From assembly GCA_029204225.1 (NCBI GenBank), contig CM055096.1, positions 73,041,349 through 73,105,348 on the forward strand: a DNA stretch of 64,000 nt. The letters are read 5' to 3'. The DNA is from Diphasiastrum complanatum (Eukaryota > Streptophyta > Lycopodiopsida > Lycopodiales > Lycopodiaceae). Positions within the stretch are counted from its first letter, which is position 1, and each line of letters starts with the position of its first letter. Below, piece after piece: positions 22,148 through 33,798 of the stretch. Position numbers and translations under genes: made by a program. Below the pieces are notes generated by a model that had not been told where the DNA came from, did not search any database, and saw only the letters and a list, made by a program, of their open reading frames with translations.

Positions 22148-23489
22148 GCCCCCATATGGATGGATCAAATCTTATCTTTGTTTCTGCACAATACATACAC
22201 ATCCTTCATTGGGAATAATCTTGAAAGTCTTTAATGTTATGGGCAGTTTTACCTTTCCTTCACATTCTACTCCATGTCCTTTGCACATTGGATGGTAATT
22301 GCAGTCAAAAGAATCAAATAGACTTTGAGATCATCGATATTCGTTGATTATGGTGTTCCTCTACTGCTTCATCAGTAAATTTGCATTCTCCTCTCTATTC
22401 CGTGGTCTATATGTGATGTTTTGCTCCTTTTCTAGCATTTACAGGTAGGGATCTACATTATATAATATCTAGATCCTCCTTCTAATTGGGCACTTCAATT
22501 ATTTTGTTTTTGGTAGAAAACCTTGCACTTTCAAACATTGGCCCTAATTTTGTTTACAATTTTCATATTTTCATTTGTTTTCATTTTTTCATTCTTTGCC
22601 ACTAGTTGTTAAAGATTCTATGAAAAGTTTTCAAGATGTTGTCAGTTTCTTTTTTACTTTTTTGAGAAATTATTGGAGGGTTTATTTGAATGTGTTCTCT
22701 GCAGTGAAGTGCTCCTAATGCGTTTTACAGATCTTCATTCAAATATTGAGAAGTAAGTTTTGGTTTCTTTCAAACTTTATCCTTTTCATCCTTTTTGTGC
22801 AATTTTGTGGATCTCAATAAAAGGGCACTTCTCCTGCACTTTATCAATCGTTAATTTTATGTGTAGCAGTTTATTTTTGGATTTTATAGGTTTCCTTAGT
22901 CCAAGATTCTATCGTTTTTTGTACTTTTCTTTGCTAAACTTTAGGAGAGTTTTATAGCACTTTCTTTCTACAATAGAGTGCTTCTAATGCACTTTACAGC
23001 CTGTCAATTTGATATGCAGACACTAGAGGTTAGGCAGTCAAAATTAATAGTTTGACTATTTATACACAATTTTCATTTTCGGTCTTGTATCGACATCATT
23101 GTCTCATTTATGATACGTCTTCGTTGATACTTATCCTCTCCATCCATTTTTCATTGCAAAGAATGTTAGTCGTCTTATTAGAATCTATTTCATTGTGGTA
23201 TTTTGTGCACGCTCCTGTTCATATATCCATTTTTCCATCTACATAGTCTATCAACATAGTAGCAACCAAATGCGTTTGGCTGTAGAACCAAACATGTTTC
23301 AAATGCATTTTGTTCTATTTGTAATTATATTGTAAGGTTTTGCATCGTCCTATGCTAACAAATCTGTTGATTTGTGTGAAATAGTTAGTGGGCCTTATTT
23401 TCTACAAAAAAGTAAAAATGTTCAATTTTTGTAAATCCAAAAATCAAAGAAAAGTTTCCAAATGTTTGGTTAATCTTTCCAAACATTTC
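22148..23489. other. Intron sequence, no gene seen
   Basis: AT-rich sequence with repeated GCACTTT, TTTCATTTTC and similar words. I see no coding domain or structured RNA. Confidence 0.4.
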
Positions 23490-23510
23490 AATTGCATTAC
23501 GGCTGCGTGC

Positions 23511-23559
<49 letters not shown>

Positions 23560-24905
23560 GGAGAGGGTGGATTGCGGGGATTAAAGATTTGGAGAACATC
23601 CATTTGACAATCTGGAGGCAATGTGCACGGTGGCAATGACGTTTGAGCTGGACCACATTGTATTAGAAACGCAACCTACGTAAAATGTATTGCCCTTTTC
23701 AATTTGATACTCATATTACCCATGGACCTGCCCACGGACCAGTTGCTTCAACAGTCATAGTTTTCAGCCGATTTGTATCTAATGTAAAACATTGTTCCAG
23801 CTATATATCTACCCTGAACTGGTCCACATTGTACTTGAAACTATTGGAAACCTACATAAAACGTATTCCTTTCACCAAGAGCTTCAATGTAATACCCACA
23901 AATTTCGTTTTCTTCTTAAAATCCTACCTAGCATCGTGAATGGTGATTTTCATTCATGACTGCAACTATGACATGCTAATATGCGTGAGAAATTAAAAAA
24001 AGTCTTGGAATTGAAAGAAAATTCCTTGAACATCTAATAAAAACATCTATAATCTCAAGAAAAAATTGCTAAAAACTCTTGAAAAGTACTATGAAGCGGG
24101 ACCTATGATTTGCTGATGCAATTGATTGCCAAGAGATTGAATCTTCTGAGATTCATATCTTTTGGCAATTTTCAATAACAAGTATCATACTAGCTTGGAT
24201 ATAAATGAATTAGAATGATATGAACGACGAAATTCCAATGTGCCAAACTTGAAAAAATCATACGATTGAACTTGTAACAACTAGATCTTGAAATATGCAT
24301 TATGACATACAATTGATTGAAAAATCAATTGTACAACAAGAAAATAGAGAAACGCAAGAACATGAAAAGTCTATTTCTACTTGCATACCTCATGTGAATC
24401 ATGGACACTCATGCTATTGTAGAATGTATTTAATGCTCTAATACCACAAATGTCATGCGCCTAAACCCAAGATCACAACAAAATTTTAAGGTTAAGGTAG
24501 AAATTCAATAGATACATTAACATTGTTGTCGATGACACGAGATGCAAAATCCAATTACAAAATCCATCAATTGGAATTGATAATCAATAGAAACGTATAG
24601 TTGGATTCATCATATTCGTACACAAGACATAACAATTACCATTTGTATGGATCTCATTCACAAGAAGAGTGGAGGATCTCCAAATCTCTCACAATGCAAA
24701 TAAGTCAAATTGAAGCCCTAATTAAGGGTAGTACATTTATGTAGGTTGCGAGTTGTTTCAGGTACAATGCAGTCCAGCTCAAATGCCATTGCCACCATGC
24801 ACAATGCCTCTGGATTGTCAAGTAGATGCTCGCCAAATCTTCAATCGTTGCAATCCTCCCTCTCTAGCTCTCTCTACATTTCTCTCATGTGCGCGGCCGA
24901 ATAGG
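23490..24905. repeat. Foldback (inverted-repeat) element of about 1.4 kb
   Basis: Two arms, about 23,490-23,715 and 24,703-24,905, are inverted copies. In the right arm, ATGTAGGTTGCG, CAGTCCAGCTCAAATGCC and ATTGCCACCATGCACAATGC match the reverse complement of the left arm (GGCAATGACGTTTGAGCTGG, CAACCTACGTAAAATG). The left arm contains a (GA)n tract; the right arm has only a short CT-rich relic there. A degenerate direct copy of the inner left arm lies at 23,818-23,900. No transposase is seen inside, so it could be a MITE-like foldback element or two inverted copies of one repeat. Confidence 0.6.
23512..23557. repeat. (GA)n microsatellite
   Basis: About 46 bp of pure GA dinucleotide inside the left foldback arm. 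Confidence 0.95.
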
Positions 24906-25451
24906 CGCCCATTCTGGTTTTTAAATAGATTTCTTTTTTGAGAAACCTTGATTCTTAGCAACGAATTGCAATTCGCTAGGATCATGATTCATGAATTGCA
25001 AATGCCAGCGAATCATCAACTATGATTACAGTTAATAGATCCTTTTAGGCCTAGAAATGATTCATGTGCATTATCAGAGAGAAATTTTTCTAGAAGACCA
25101 TCATAAGGGCATCTTAGATATATGGATATTGTATAATCCTTCTTATGAGCGTATAGTAATTCATAGTTCTCCTTCTAAGGCAATCAACAATTTCTTAGGC
25201 ATAAGGTATTGAATGATTGTGTTTGAGAGTGTTAAGGCAATGAATGCCATTTCTTGAGAATTTCGAGCAATGAAATTGTTGAAAGTCTTCCTTGAGACCA
25301 TAATTCATGAATTGTCCTCGTTGACGGTGCATAACACTAAAGTCTCCTTTGGGGTCATAAAACAATTTCTAGTCCTTTTTGAGGACATTTGATAAATGCT
25401 AACTTTCCTATTTCATACTTTTGGACTCGACCACCAAAGATGATCGCACCA

Positions 25452-26429
25452 TGTTAGCTGATGCCATGCCCCGAGGTGTTGATGCAGAACCTTTCCACTC
25501 AAAAAGGGCTTCTAGCAGAGATGAAGTTGAGAGCCAAGTCTGAGAGCACGAGAATAATTAGGGCTAGTTGTACAATTTGTGAGCCCCATGGTAATTCCCG
25601 AAAGATGGAAAACCATGTGGGAGCTAGTAAATGGGCCCTCTCAACTTGAGATATGTTTTTATTGAAGAGGCCTCCCTAATTTGTGTAAACGGTGATGATT
25701 TCCTTAATTTATGCAAGTCAAGAGGTGGAACCCTGGGTTCACCACTTGTTGAGTATATAGGAGGACCTTCTCCATGAGTTTTCAAGCACTAGATACTGTA
25801 CTGAAATGTTGTTGCATTGATAATTGAAAATCCTTCCATTTACATTTCAATCTATGCTCCATTTTCATGCATTGAGTTTGGGTACTTGTGTATGAATGTG
25901 TTTTGTTGATTCTTCCTCTTCAAGTTATGGATTTGTGATTAGAATCAAGTAGATGTGCAAGGCTTGGTGGCAAATCATAATCAATCTAATCGGATGCTGC
26001 TTTGTGCTTGACTCCTTGAGGAGTTCTTGTTACAAATATTGAGTGATATTTGTAATGAGCACTTTGTTAGTTCTTACAGATCTTAATTAGATTTAGTTTT
26101 GTTGTTCTGATGTTGTCAGTAGGATTAGTTCCATTCTTATCCATTGTTCCTTGCTTAGTTTAGCTTAGTAATAATCTGAAATCTGTAAGAAGCCAAGAAA
26201 TATTTGAAACAGATTGTAGAGTGTAGAGATTTGAATTTTGATAGATCCAGATTCAAGTTGAGCATCCATTATCAGTTAGGATCGAGATCAGGTCGTAGAT
26301 GTATCATTTGACAAGCGGGGTACGTCACCATTACACTACCTTTGTATAGCAGAGATATTCGAGGAGTTGTCATTTGTGACTGAGTCCATTGTCAAACGGA
26401 TTCTGTGACAAACAGAAAATCAACAAACA
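25452..26429 (+). repeat. 5' LTR of element C
   Basis: About 978 bp, starting TGTTAGCTGATGCC and ending CAACAAACA, one base before the primer site. The first about 690 bp match the right LTR at 36,235-36,927. The remainder, from GATGCTGCTTTGTGCTTG on, has no counterpart in the window because the right LTR is truncated. Confidence 0.85.
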
Positions 26430-26430
26430 T

Positions 26431-26505
26431 TGGCGCCGTTGCCAGGGATCGAATCCGGGTCGTCCACGTGACAGGCGAAAATAGTCACGACTATACTACA
26501 ATGGC
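26431..26505 (-). other. Primer-binding site extended to the complement of a whole tRNA-Asp(GTC), CCA included
   Basis: The plus strand starts TGGCGCCGTTGCCAGGGATC, the usual Tat/Athila primer site complementary to the 3' end of tRNA-Asp. The complementarity does not stop after 18 nt. Read on the minus strand, 26,505 to 26,431 gives a 75-nt tRNA-like sequence with the acceptor strand GCCATTG, D-loop GTATAGTCGTGACTAT, anticodon loop CTGTCAC (anticodon GTC), a T-loop containing TTCGATC, and a terminal GCCA. Against a plant tRNA-Asp recalled from memory I count about 64 of 75 matches. The anticodon stem still pairs, with wobble pairs. Plant nuclear tRNA genes do not encode CCA, so this looks reverse-transcribed from a mature primer. 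Confidence 0.78.
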
Positions 26506-26764
26506 ATTGGCGCTCCGCTACTGATAATCTTCTTCAATCTTGCTAATTCTCTGTGATTCTGCTTGCCTGCATGCGTTCTTGCTTTCATCTTTTTCTGCCA
26601 GCACGCATTGAATCTATTCTATGAAATCACCAATCGATCAACACCCAACCACAAACGGTTCCAGAGACCCACTGCCCCACCGCTCTCCACCGTTTCTCAC
26701 CTTTTTTCCAGGGGAGGAAGAACAGTCTGTTGAACCGACAGTTGCGCTCGACAACCCAAATTAA

Positions 26765-27090
26765 AAATTACATCCGACGTGCACCCGACGACGAGCTAAA
26801 AAACTCTTGTCCGACGATTGCATCCGACGACCGGTTAAAAAATTAATATCCAATCCGACGACCAGCCTATAATATTCCATTCGACGAGATTCTGTCCGAT
26901 GTTGCATCCAATAGTGTTGCATCTGACGTTGCATCCGACAAATCCCATCTGACGATTGCATTCGATAGTGTTGCATCCGACAGTGCATTATTCCCATTCG
27001 ACGTTGTATCCGACAATTGCAGCCGACCTCTATATCCAAATTGCATCCGACACTGTTAGTCCAATTGCATCCGACAAGCTTCTGCTCAGA
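26765..27090 (+). repeat. Array of degenerate CATCCGACG motifs in the leader of element C
   Basis: More than a dozen variants of TTGCATCCGACGA (CATCCGAC, CATCTGAC, ATTCGACG, TATCCGAC) occur at irregular 10-35-bp spacing. A second cluster with CATCCGAC and CATCCGCC lies at 29,225-29,450. The array is not coding in a recognisable way; a minus-strand open stretch through it is a by-product of the repeat. Confidence 0.7.
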
Positions 27091-27206
27091 TCCGACAGAC
27101 CATTTTTTATAGAATTCCTATTGGAAATCTAATTCTATTCTAAGGTAATGTCAATCACATATTTCAAAAAAGAAAAGAAAGAGGGAGTTGAATCTGACCG
27201 GTTCTC

Positions 27207-28621
27207 ATGGCCAACCTACTAGAAGAAGTTATGGATGAGTTCACACCGAGCAATCATCCAAATGATGAGAACAAGCCCTATCGTCTTAGATCTCAGGTAA
27301 ATCAAGATCCTGGACCATCCAGATGGAGATCTAATTAATTTGATAACCCTGACGATCAACCTGTTCAACATGCTCACCATACCGCAAGATCCGATTAACA
27401 AACACCTAGATTGGAATTACCAAAGTTCGACGGTAATGTGGACCCTCGTAGATTTTTACAAGTCTTTGAGAATGCATGTGAAGTATATGGAGAATATACT
27501 GACAATGGAAAAGTCCAACTGTTTTCAATGACCATGGTGGATAAAGCACGAGAGTGGTTTTTTAACCTCAATTGTGATGATAGACAAGATTGGTCAAAGC
27601 CGAAAGAGTCTTTTATTAAATGCTTCCAAACTTTCAGACTCACAGAAAGCCCATTTGTACGCCTTAGTCATATAAAAATGAAAAAAGATGAACGCGTACG
27701 TGACTGTATTGAGCGCTTCGAGTGTCTCAGAAGTCAAGTCCAGGAACAACCAACTGATAAAATGTTGATCATATGGTTTTTAGTTGGCCTTCCAAGACGC
27801 ATCCAGAAAGAGCTTAAACCTAGCGAAGAAAATCAACTATGTCCGATGCTATCTGTGAAGAAGATGAAGGGTCTGATGATGAGGATCAAAGAGAGAAAAG
27901 AGCTCACCGTGTTTTCAATGATAATCGTCCCAGTGAGCCAAGAGATTCAGACCAAGTCTGGAAATCTCAGTTCGAGTTGATGAATCAACAACATCAACAA
28001 CAGATGGAGAAACTCAACAAAGAGTTTTAGCAAGCCTTAAAGTCTATTCAAAGTCAGTTGCCAGAGCAAAGTATTGATTCAACCATAAAGGGTCATTACG
28101 TGCAGAGTACTAATATTATCAATTGAGGTCATGCCTTAGCAACCATCGATTGTGTCAACGCCACTCTTTGTGAACAAGAAGTTCAGGAAGAGGACCCAGT
28201 CACTATTACCATAAACTCCACGGATATCAACACTCCCATCCTACCTTTAGACATGATAGATGCACTCCCTATTGAGTGGATACCTGAAGATGCTTTTGCT
28301 ACTGAATTATCCACTAGTGAGGATGGCCTTCTTACTGTGGGAGAACATGAGTTATCTGACGACCAACTTATTCAGTTGCTGGATACAGAGCGATTAGGAG
28401 AGCGTCGTATACCGAAAGAAATTAAACTTCCATCACCATTGGCTTTTGTGCAACTTCCACAACCAATAAACACTCTTGTATACAGACCAAAATTAAAAGT
28501 CTATCAATGGGACGTACACAATGATAAAGTCTTAAACACCATTGACGAAGACTTAGTTCGTGAAAAAACACAAAAGAATCCATGCATGCCTACTACTACA
28601 ATTCACAAATATCCCGCATGC
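27207..28621 (+). pseudogene. Element C gag-like protein
   Basis: The ATG at 27,207 starts MANLLEEVMDEFTPSNHPND, and two in-frame TAA codons precede residue 70. The capsid-type core follows from about 27,411: LPKFDGNVDPRRFLQVFENA, MVDKAREWFFNLN, KPKESFIKCFQTF and VRDCIERFECLRSQVQ. This is the usual retrotransposon gag pattern (W-F...F...R...Q). A frameshift near 27,835 leads to an acidic region (EEDEGSDDEDQREKRAHRVF) and a Gln-rich coiled segment, with stops at 28,028 and about 28,125. A final open block at 28,253-28,621 (DALPIEWIPEDAFATELSTS) has no domain I recognise. No CCHC knuckle or D-T/S-G protease is seen. Confidence 0.7.
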
Positions 28622-28624
28622 TAA

Positions 28625-29487
28625 AAAACAAATCAAAGGTTGATGTACGATTGAATGATAAGCAATTCCAAATGCGTGAAAGCTGAAATAGCCAATCAAA
28701 CCTTTGATACAAAACCAAAAAAATCCTAGTCAAGCTTCATCATCTACAAGCAAACCTGTAGAGGACATTCCTAAGATCCCACCCGAGATAGTTCCTATAC
28801 TAAAAATATTAATAGGCCTTCTAGCATGCAGGCTGGCCTCTACAATTAACCATTAATTCTAACAGATGTTCCACAACACTTTAAGGATTACACGAGATCT
28901 TGACAAATTTCTGGCGATCCTTCTGTTTTCTGCTCCGATTCAGCCAATTTCACTTGCAAACTGACCGCTATCACACCTTCTTTCATTTGTTCCATCCTCC
29001 ATTGCTTCCACACATGCATTCATCTACATCTCGGAAACCCTCTCACATCTCAACCTTATAACGTTTTCCTTTTTCAAAACCTCCATCTTTGTGTTTTACC
29101 ATATCCATACTCTTTTTATTTTGTCTAGTTTCTTTCCAGATTACCTAAAATTTCTCTTACCAACTCTAGCATTAGGGAAGCTGCATCCATCTTTACATTT
29201 TTCTTCTTTCTTTTTTTACATACGACACTACACGTCCGATTCCATCCGCCATCTTGCATTCCACTTTGCATCCGACACTACGCGTCCAATTCCATCCGCC
29301 ATCTTGCATTCCACTTTGCATCTGACACTACGCATTTGCATCCGACGGTTTCCATCCGCCATTCCATCCGCTAGTTTTCATCCGATTGCACCCGCCATCC
29401 ATCCTCCAGTGCATCTGCCACCGTAGCCGCTAGATTCCATCCGACATCACTACAGAGAAATCCCAAAAAAATTTACAAATTTTCAGA
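28625..29487 (+). other. Spacer in element C with a second CATCCGAC cluster
   Basis: This is where a protease-RT-integrase block would be expected, but none is found in any frame. The segment 29,225-29,450 repeats CATTCCACTTTGCATC and CATCCGCC units and resembles the leader array at 26.8-27.1 kb, so it could be a second leader or promoter-like region before the next ORF. Confidence 0.55.
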
Positions 29488-30800
29488 ATGGCCGAATCAG
29501 ATTCAGTTCATAGTGAAGAGGTACCAGATATGCCTCAGACATTGAAACTTGTTCCATGTGAAGATAGCACCATGCTCCAGTGGTACGCACAAGCTGAGAT
29601 GCTCTTCAAGCTGCTCGATTTTAAAATTCCTCAATAGAAGGGGTATCAGAGCCTTTACCTGATGTACTAGGCTTATGAAAACTTTGAAGACAAACAACTG
29701 ACGTTCCGCATTGATCTCCAAAATTTTCAGCTCTATGTCTACTTGGCTGGCAGCAATCTTACAACCTTTGGCTTCCCAAGTGGCCATAAGGAGAAACCAG
29801 TCAAGCTGGCCAACATGATGCAGCAATCCTATGCTAAGTTCCTTGACACCTCAATTGACAAGTGAAAGAACAAGGACGCCATTCTTCTCGAAGCCATCAA
29901 ATGCAAGGAATTGGGAGCTGCATGTGCCTACCTCACCAAGTACACCTACACACGCAAGGCACATCTGGTGAGGATTCCCCTCCAGATTTTTGCCATGCTG
30001 GGAGAATCCTATGAGGGCCACCAAAACATGTATAACTGGGCCAGATTCATCTCTAGACAACTAATCAATGCCTTAAAAAAGAGAGCCCCAGTTACCTCCT
30101 TGGGCTATATATGTTTTGATCTAGCTCGAAGTCAGTCATCTATTGACTTGAAGCTTGCTTTAGCTCCAAGGGATGCTGCAGCTAGCTGAGGCTATAAACC
30201 ATCCACAGCTTTAGCCACACCTTCCCAACAAGCTGCTGCAGTTCATGAGCGTCGAACCAAGAAGCGACATGAGAGGTCATCACCGCAAGCCTCTCAACTT
30301 GCTGATACCACACCACCACCGAAGAAGTAGAGGATGAAGATGACCACCAACAAACCGGCTTCTGAATCAGGGACGGAGTCTGATAGCCCACCACCATCTA
30401 AGACCAAGAAGCTGACTCCAAGGAAACAGAAGAAGAAGATGGTCGGGTACGAAGATGTTCCCTCCAATAGTGAGGAAAATGAAGATGAAGAGGAAGGCAA
30501 CCTCCAGACGAGATGCACCAGACGACGAAGAACCTCACCTGCTGCCTCCTCACCTCAGCTCCTGTTGATGAACACCCAGCAGACACAATCTCCAATCCAA
30601 TCACCAGCTCGAAGATCTAGAACCCAGTCACCATCCAGGTCACTTCAAGTTGTGCAATCACCTGCTAGACGCTCCAGATCTTAATCACCATCGGGATCGC
30701 TTCACGTTCTTACATCCCCCCCTCGTGCCCAGCAGACACTTGATTTTGTGGTGGCCATCCACCCATAGGCAACAATTTCAAGGGAGGGAGAAAGGGAGCT
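29488..30800 (+). pseudogene. Element C second protein, N-terminal part
   Basis: The ATG at 29,488 gives MAESDSVHSEEVPDMPQTLK. A helical region (LQWYAQAEMLFKLLDFKIP, FRIDLQNFQLYVYLAGSNL) is broken by TAG at about 29,636, TAG at about 29,668 and TGA at 29,862. It then reads AILLEAIKCKELGAACAYLT, RIPLQIFAMLGESYEGHQNM and YNWARFISRQLINALKK. The C-terminal half is basic and low-complexity (KTKKLTPRKQKKKMVGYEDV, SPARRSRTQSPSRS). I do not recognise the family. The frame is interrupted at 30,800 by the nested gypsy and continues at 34,158. Confidence 0.55.
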
Positions 30801-31156
30801 TGTTAGAGATCTAAACACCACAGTAGGGCAAACACTAACTGATCCACCCAACCTTGCCTACTCCCTGATATGGAGTAAACCCCTCCTAGCCCAGTGTGAG
30901 GACTGGTAGCATGCATACTGCCAGGTGTCGGCCACGTGACACTGACGTGGCCGACTGCATGTCGGGACCCAACGTGGGGCCCTATCTTGCTGATAGGGTC
31001 CCTATGCTGTGTTAGGCCCGCCATGGCTATGGACCGTGCCGGGGCACACTACTCACTGTCTTGCCCTGTTGGACGTGTACGCTGGACACGCCCTTGACTG
31101 TGGTATCTGACCTCCTGAGTTCCCTAGGGTTTGGCACTGGTTACAAGCTCGTAACA
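30801..31156 (-). repeat. 3' LTR of nested element D1, with adjacent polypurine tract
   Basis: Read on the minus strand it starts TGTTACGAGCTTGTAACC and ends GATCTCTAACA. Immediately before it, at 31,157-31,170, is the polypurine tract TTAAGGGGGGGGGG. Confidence 0.92.
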
Positions 31157-31188
31157 CCCCCCCCCCCCTTAAGAACCGTCTTGGTCCT

Positions 31189-31905
31189 CTAAGACAAAGT
31201 CTGGAAAAATCTTGCGAGGACGCTGCCTTTTTTCCAAGTGGCATTCTCAACAGGCTGATCGTTCCACTTGATTAGATATTCATGGTATAGAGTATGACGA
31301 GTCTGTGTCTCTCTACTACCAAGGATCTCCTCTGGTTCATGTGGAGGTTGCTGAGAATCCAATGGGAGAACTAGAACACTGTCCCCTACCAGATTTTTAG
31401 ATCTAGTTAAGGCTTTTCGTAACTGGCTTACATGAAAGACTGGAAAAACGTTACTGCTGCGTGGGAGTTCTAGTTCATAGGTGACCTCGCCTAGTCTCCT
31501 ACTAATGGTAAAAAGACCACAATACCTAGGAGACAACTTAGCACACACGCCTGATTTGAGGGTTTTAGAGTCAACTGGGACCCGTAGAAAGACTTTCTCA
31601 CCAGCGGAGAACTGCACATCCCGTCTGTGTGGATCTGCATAATGCCTGGCTCGATCTTGGGTGTAGTTGATGAAATTATGGGTTGCCCCATAATCAACCA
31701 TGATGCTTACTGACTGGTTGCCAATTTTATCATGCATACGTACTAGGTCATGTGGCCCAAAGCTGAAGGGTCTCGCTAGCATTGCAGAAGTTAATTGGCA
31801 ACAATGTTCATGATCTTCATGAAACACTTTTATCTCAGAAGCTGCCGAGTCACTTGGGAAGCTTACAACACACAAAGCACAAACGTTCTTGTTTGGCTTT
31901 CTCAA
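31189..31905 (-). pseudogene. In-frame protease-integrase-tail fusion ORF of D1
   Basis: A 238-codon frame without stops. Its N-terminal half matches the element A protease (HEDHEHCCQLTSAMLARPFS, IMVDYGATHNFINYT). It is joined directly to the integrase C-terminal region QDRARHYADPHRRDVQFSAG, followed by KLSPRYCGLFTISRRLGEVT, FHVSQLRKAL and a chromodomain (LYHEYLIKWNDQPVENATW). About 2.6 kb of RT, RNase H and integrase core present in element A is missing between FINYT and QDRARH. The protease loop reads D-Y-G where element A has D-D-G. Whether this fusion is translated is unknown; the preserved frame may be chance. Confidence 0.85.
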
Positions 31906-31917
31906 AATCTTCTGGTT

Positions 31918-32906
31918 TTAAGGGATGTATGAGTGATGGACGTTTCTGAGGAGCTTCATTGTTAACTTTATCTTCTTTCTTTCTTTTAATTTTTTTTTTT
32001 TAAATTGAAAGTCTTTCTGAGTAGGCTGCTTAGAAAAGGATTTTTGTTTCGCATTCTTCCTACCCACTGAATCATCATTGATTTGAGCATATCTGAGAGC
32101 TTGCTCTAAGGTAGTAGGTGAGTTTCTCTGGACCTCTACATTGTATTCATCTTGAAGCCCACGGACAAACCCTCTGACTTTCTGATAGTCATCCATATTC
32201 TTTATTTTTAATATGGCTTCTCGATACTATGAGACATACTGTATTAAGGATTTGTCCATTACTGTTCTTTCCCAAGCTTCCCAGGCTCTATCAAGTTCAT
32301 TTTCCGGTAGTCTTAGGAAAGCCTCTTCAAAAGCCTTCCATGACTGGGGAGTCTGCCCGGTTTCCTGGAGGTTTAACCACCACTTGTAGGCCATGGGTCC
32401 TAAGGAAAGATTGGCCTCGATTGCTTGCAAATGGTCAGGGGTTTGTTTAAGAGCATGTATGTTCTTCGATTTGCTGAGAAAGGTATGTAAAATGTCTACA
32501 TTTCTATCCTTCTCTTCCCCAATAAAAGTAGGAGGTTTTAAGTCTTTAAAGACACTGGGATGAGACCGAAGAGGCTCACCCGATGCTGATGGAAGTGGTG
32601 AAGGGGACGACTGAGAAGTGGAAGGGAGACTTCCTTTTGCGGAGCTCAAAATTAAACCTTTGAGCTAAGCGAACGAGTCTTCCACACTGGATTTGAAATT
32701 AGCTAAAGCTAGTTTCAATTCATCCACCTCTGTTACCAAGTGGAGGTACTGCTCCTTGGTAACTAAATCGTCGAGTTCTTTGGCGAATTGTTCTTGATCC
32801 TCCACTTCCATGGGTTCTTTCCCTTTACTAAAAAATCAAGGCTTCTGTTTCCAATTCGTCAATGCCTCTCTCCGGGGGTTGATCAGGTCCTTGAGGAGTA
32901 GTCATT
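31918..32906 (-). pseudogene. gag of nested element D1
   Basis: The start at about 32,906 gives MTTPQGPDQPPERGI, as in element A. The frame is broken by a stop near 32,830 and another near 32,665. It then runs SSAKGSLPSTSQSSPSPLPS, FIGEEKDRNVDILHTFLSKS, AYKWWLNLQETGQTPQSWK and FLRLPENELDRAWEAWERTV. After a stop at about 32,228 it resumes DDYQKVRGFVRGLQDEYNVE and a lysine-rich linker. Knuckle residues follow around 31,890-31,900 (NVCALCVV), but the remaining CCHC residues are lost. Confidence 0.85.
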
Positions 32907-32910
32907 TTCG

Positions 32911-33798
32911 GAACAGAAAGAGATGTACCTTAGATTCTGACTAAATTAAGAAGAAAGATTGATTGAACTGGAAAAATGAAAGTAGAATAATTAGCTCTGT
33001 CTTAGGACTGTCCTTCCAAAGAAAAAGCAAAAAACCCTCACTGCTTCCATAGCTGTGCAGCACATCTGTCTCCGCAATCTGCATGGGATTTTTTTAGAAG
33101 GAAATTTGGAAAATCTGACTGCAACCGTGGTTCCCTTCCCTCGCTGGTAGTGCTATGGGTCTGCTGTCCCAAAAAACCAGAATTGAAGGCTTGAGAATTG
33201 CAAAAAAATTTGGTTTTACTTGCCCACTACCCTCGCTGTCAGGCTAGCGACCCTGCTGCTCCAAAAATCTCAGGTTTGAAGCCCAAAAACTAATCTGAAA
33301 TTCTGGATTCATGGAGGCAAACTGCTCGCTGATCAGTCCTACAGACTTGGGTCTTTCAATTGATAGAAATTCCACCCCAAAATGTCTACTAAAAGTCAGC
33401 GATGGATTTGCTAATATCTTTCTCCCTGTCCAGCGCTGATGGTGCCTTGAATCTAACCTTCAAAATCTGCTCGCTGAGGATGGTTGTGGAGCTGCAACTA
33501 CAGCGATGGTCCTGCACTTCTATTCTGATCCCAATTCTGCTCAGACAGCAGGTAACTGTATTGGAATCACAGTGATGGAGTGCCTGATCTGCAGCGATGG
33601 ACCTGCACACTAATCCCTATCCTAAATCCGCTCAGAAATCAGGAAATTATATTGAAGGTGCAGCGCTAGAGAACTGGTTCTGCAGCGATGGTTCTCCCTC
33701 ACTAATTTCTGAAAGTTAGAAGATTGTTCTGTACACTCTGATAACTTTTTCTCTTGCTAAAACTTAACTCCCAAAGATGAAGATGGCTCTGATACCAG
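32911..33798 (-). other. 5' leader and primer-binding site of D1
   Basis: The minus-strand primer site TGGTATCAGAGCC lies at 33,785-33,797, next to the 5' LTR. The leader holds AGCGCT palindromes at 33,432 and 33,662 and repeated CAGCGATGG and GCTGATCAGCGAGC motifs. No ORF is supported here. Confidence 0.85.

Noticed and set aside
26431-26505. A functional nuclear tRNA-Asp gene on the minus strand
   Set aside because: The terminal CCA is encoded, the acceptor and T stems have mismatches, and it begins exactly at the retroelement primer site, so it is better explained as reverse-transcribed primer sequence.
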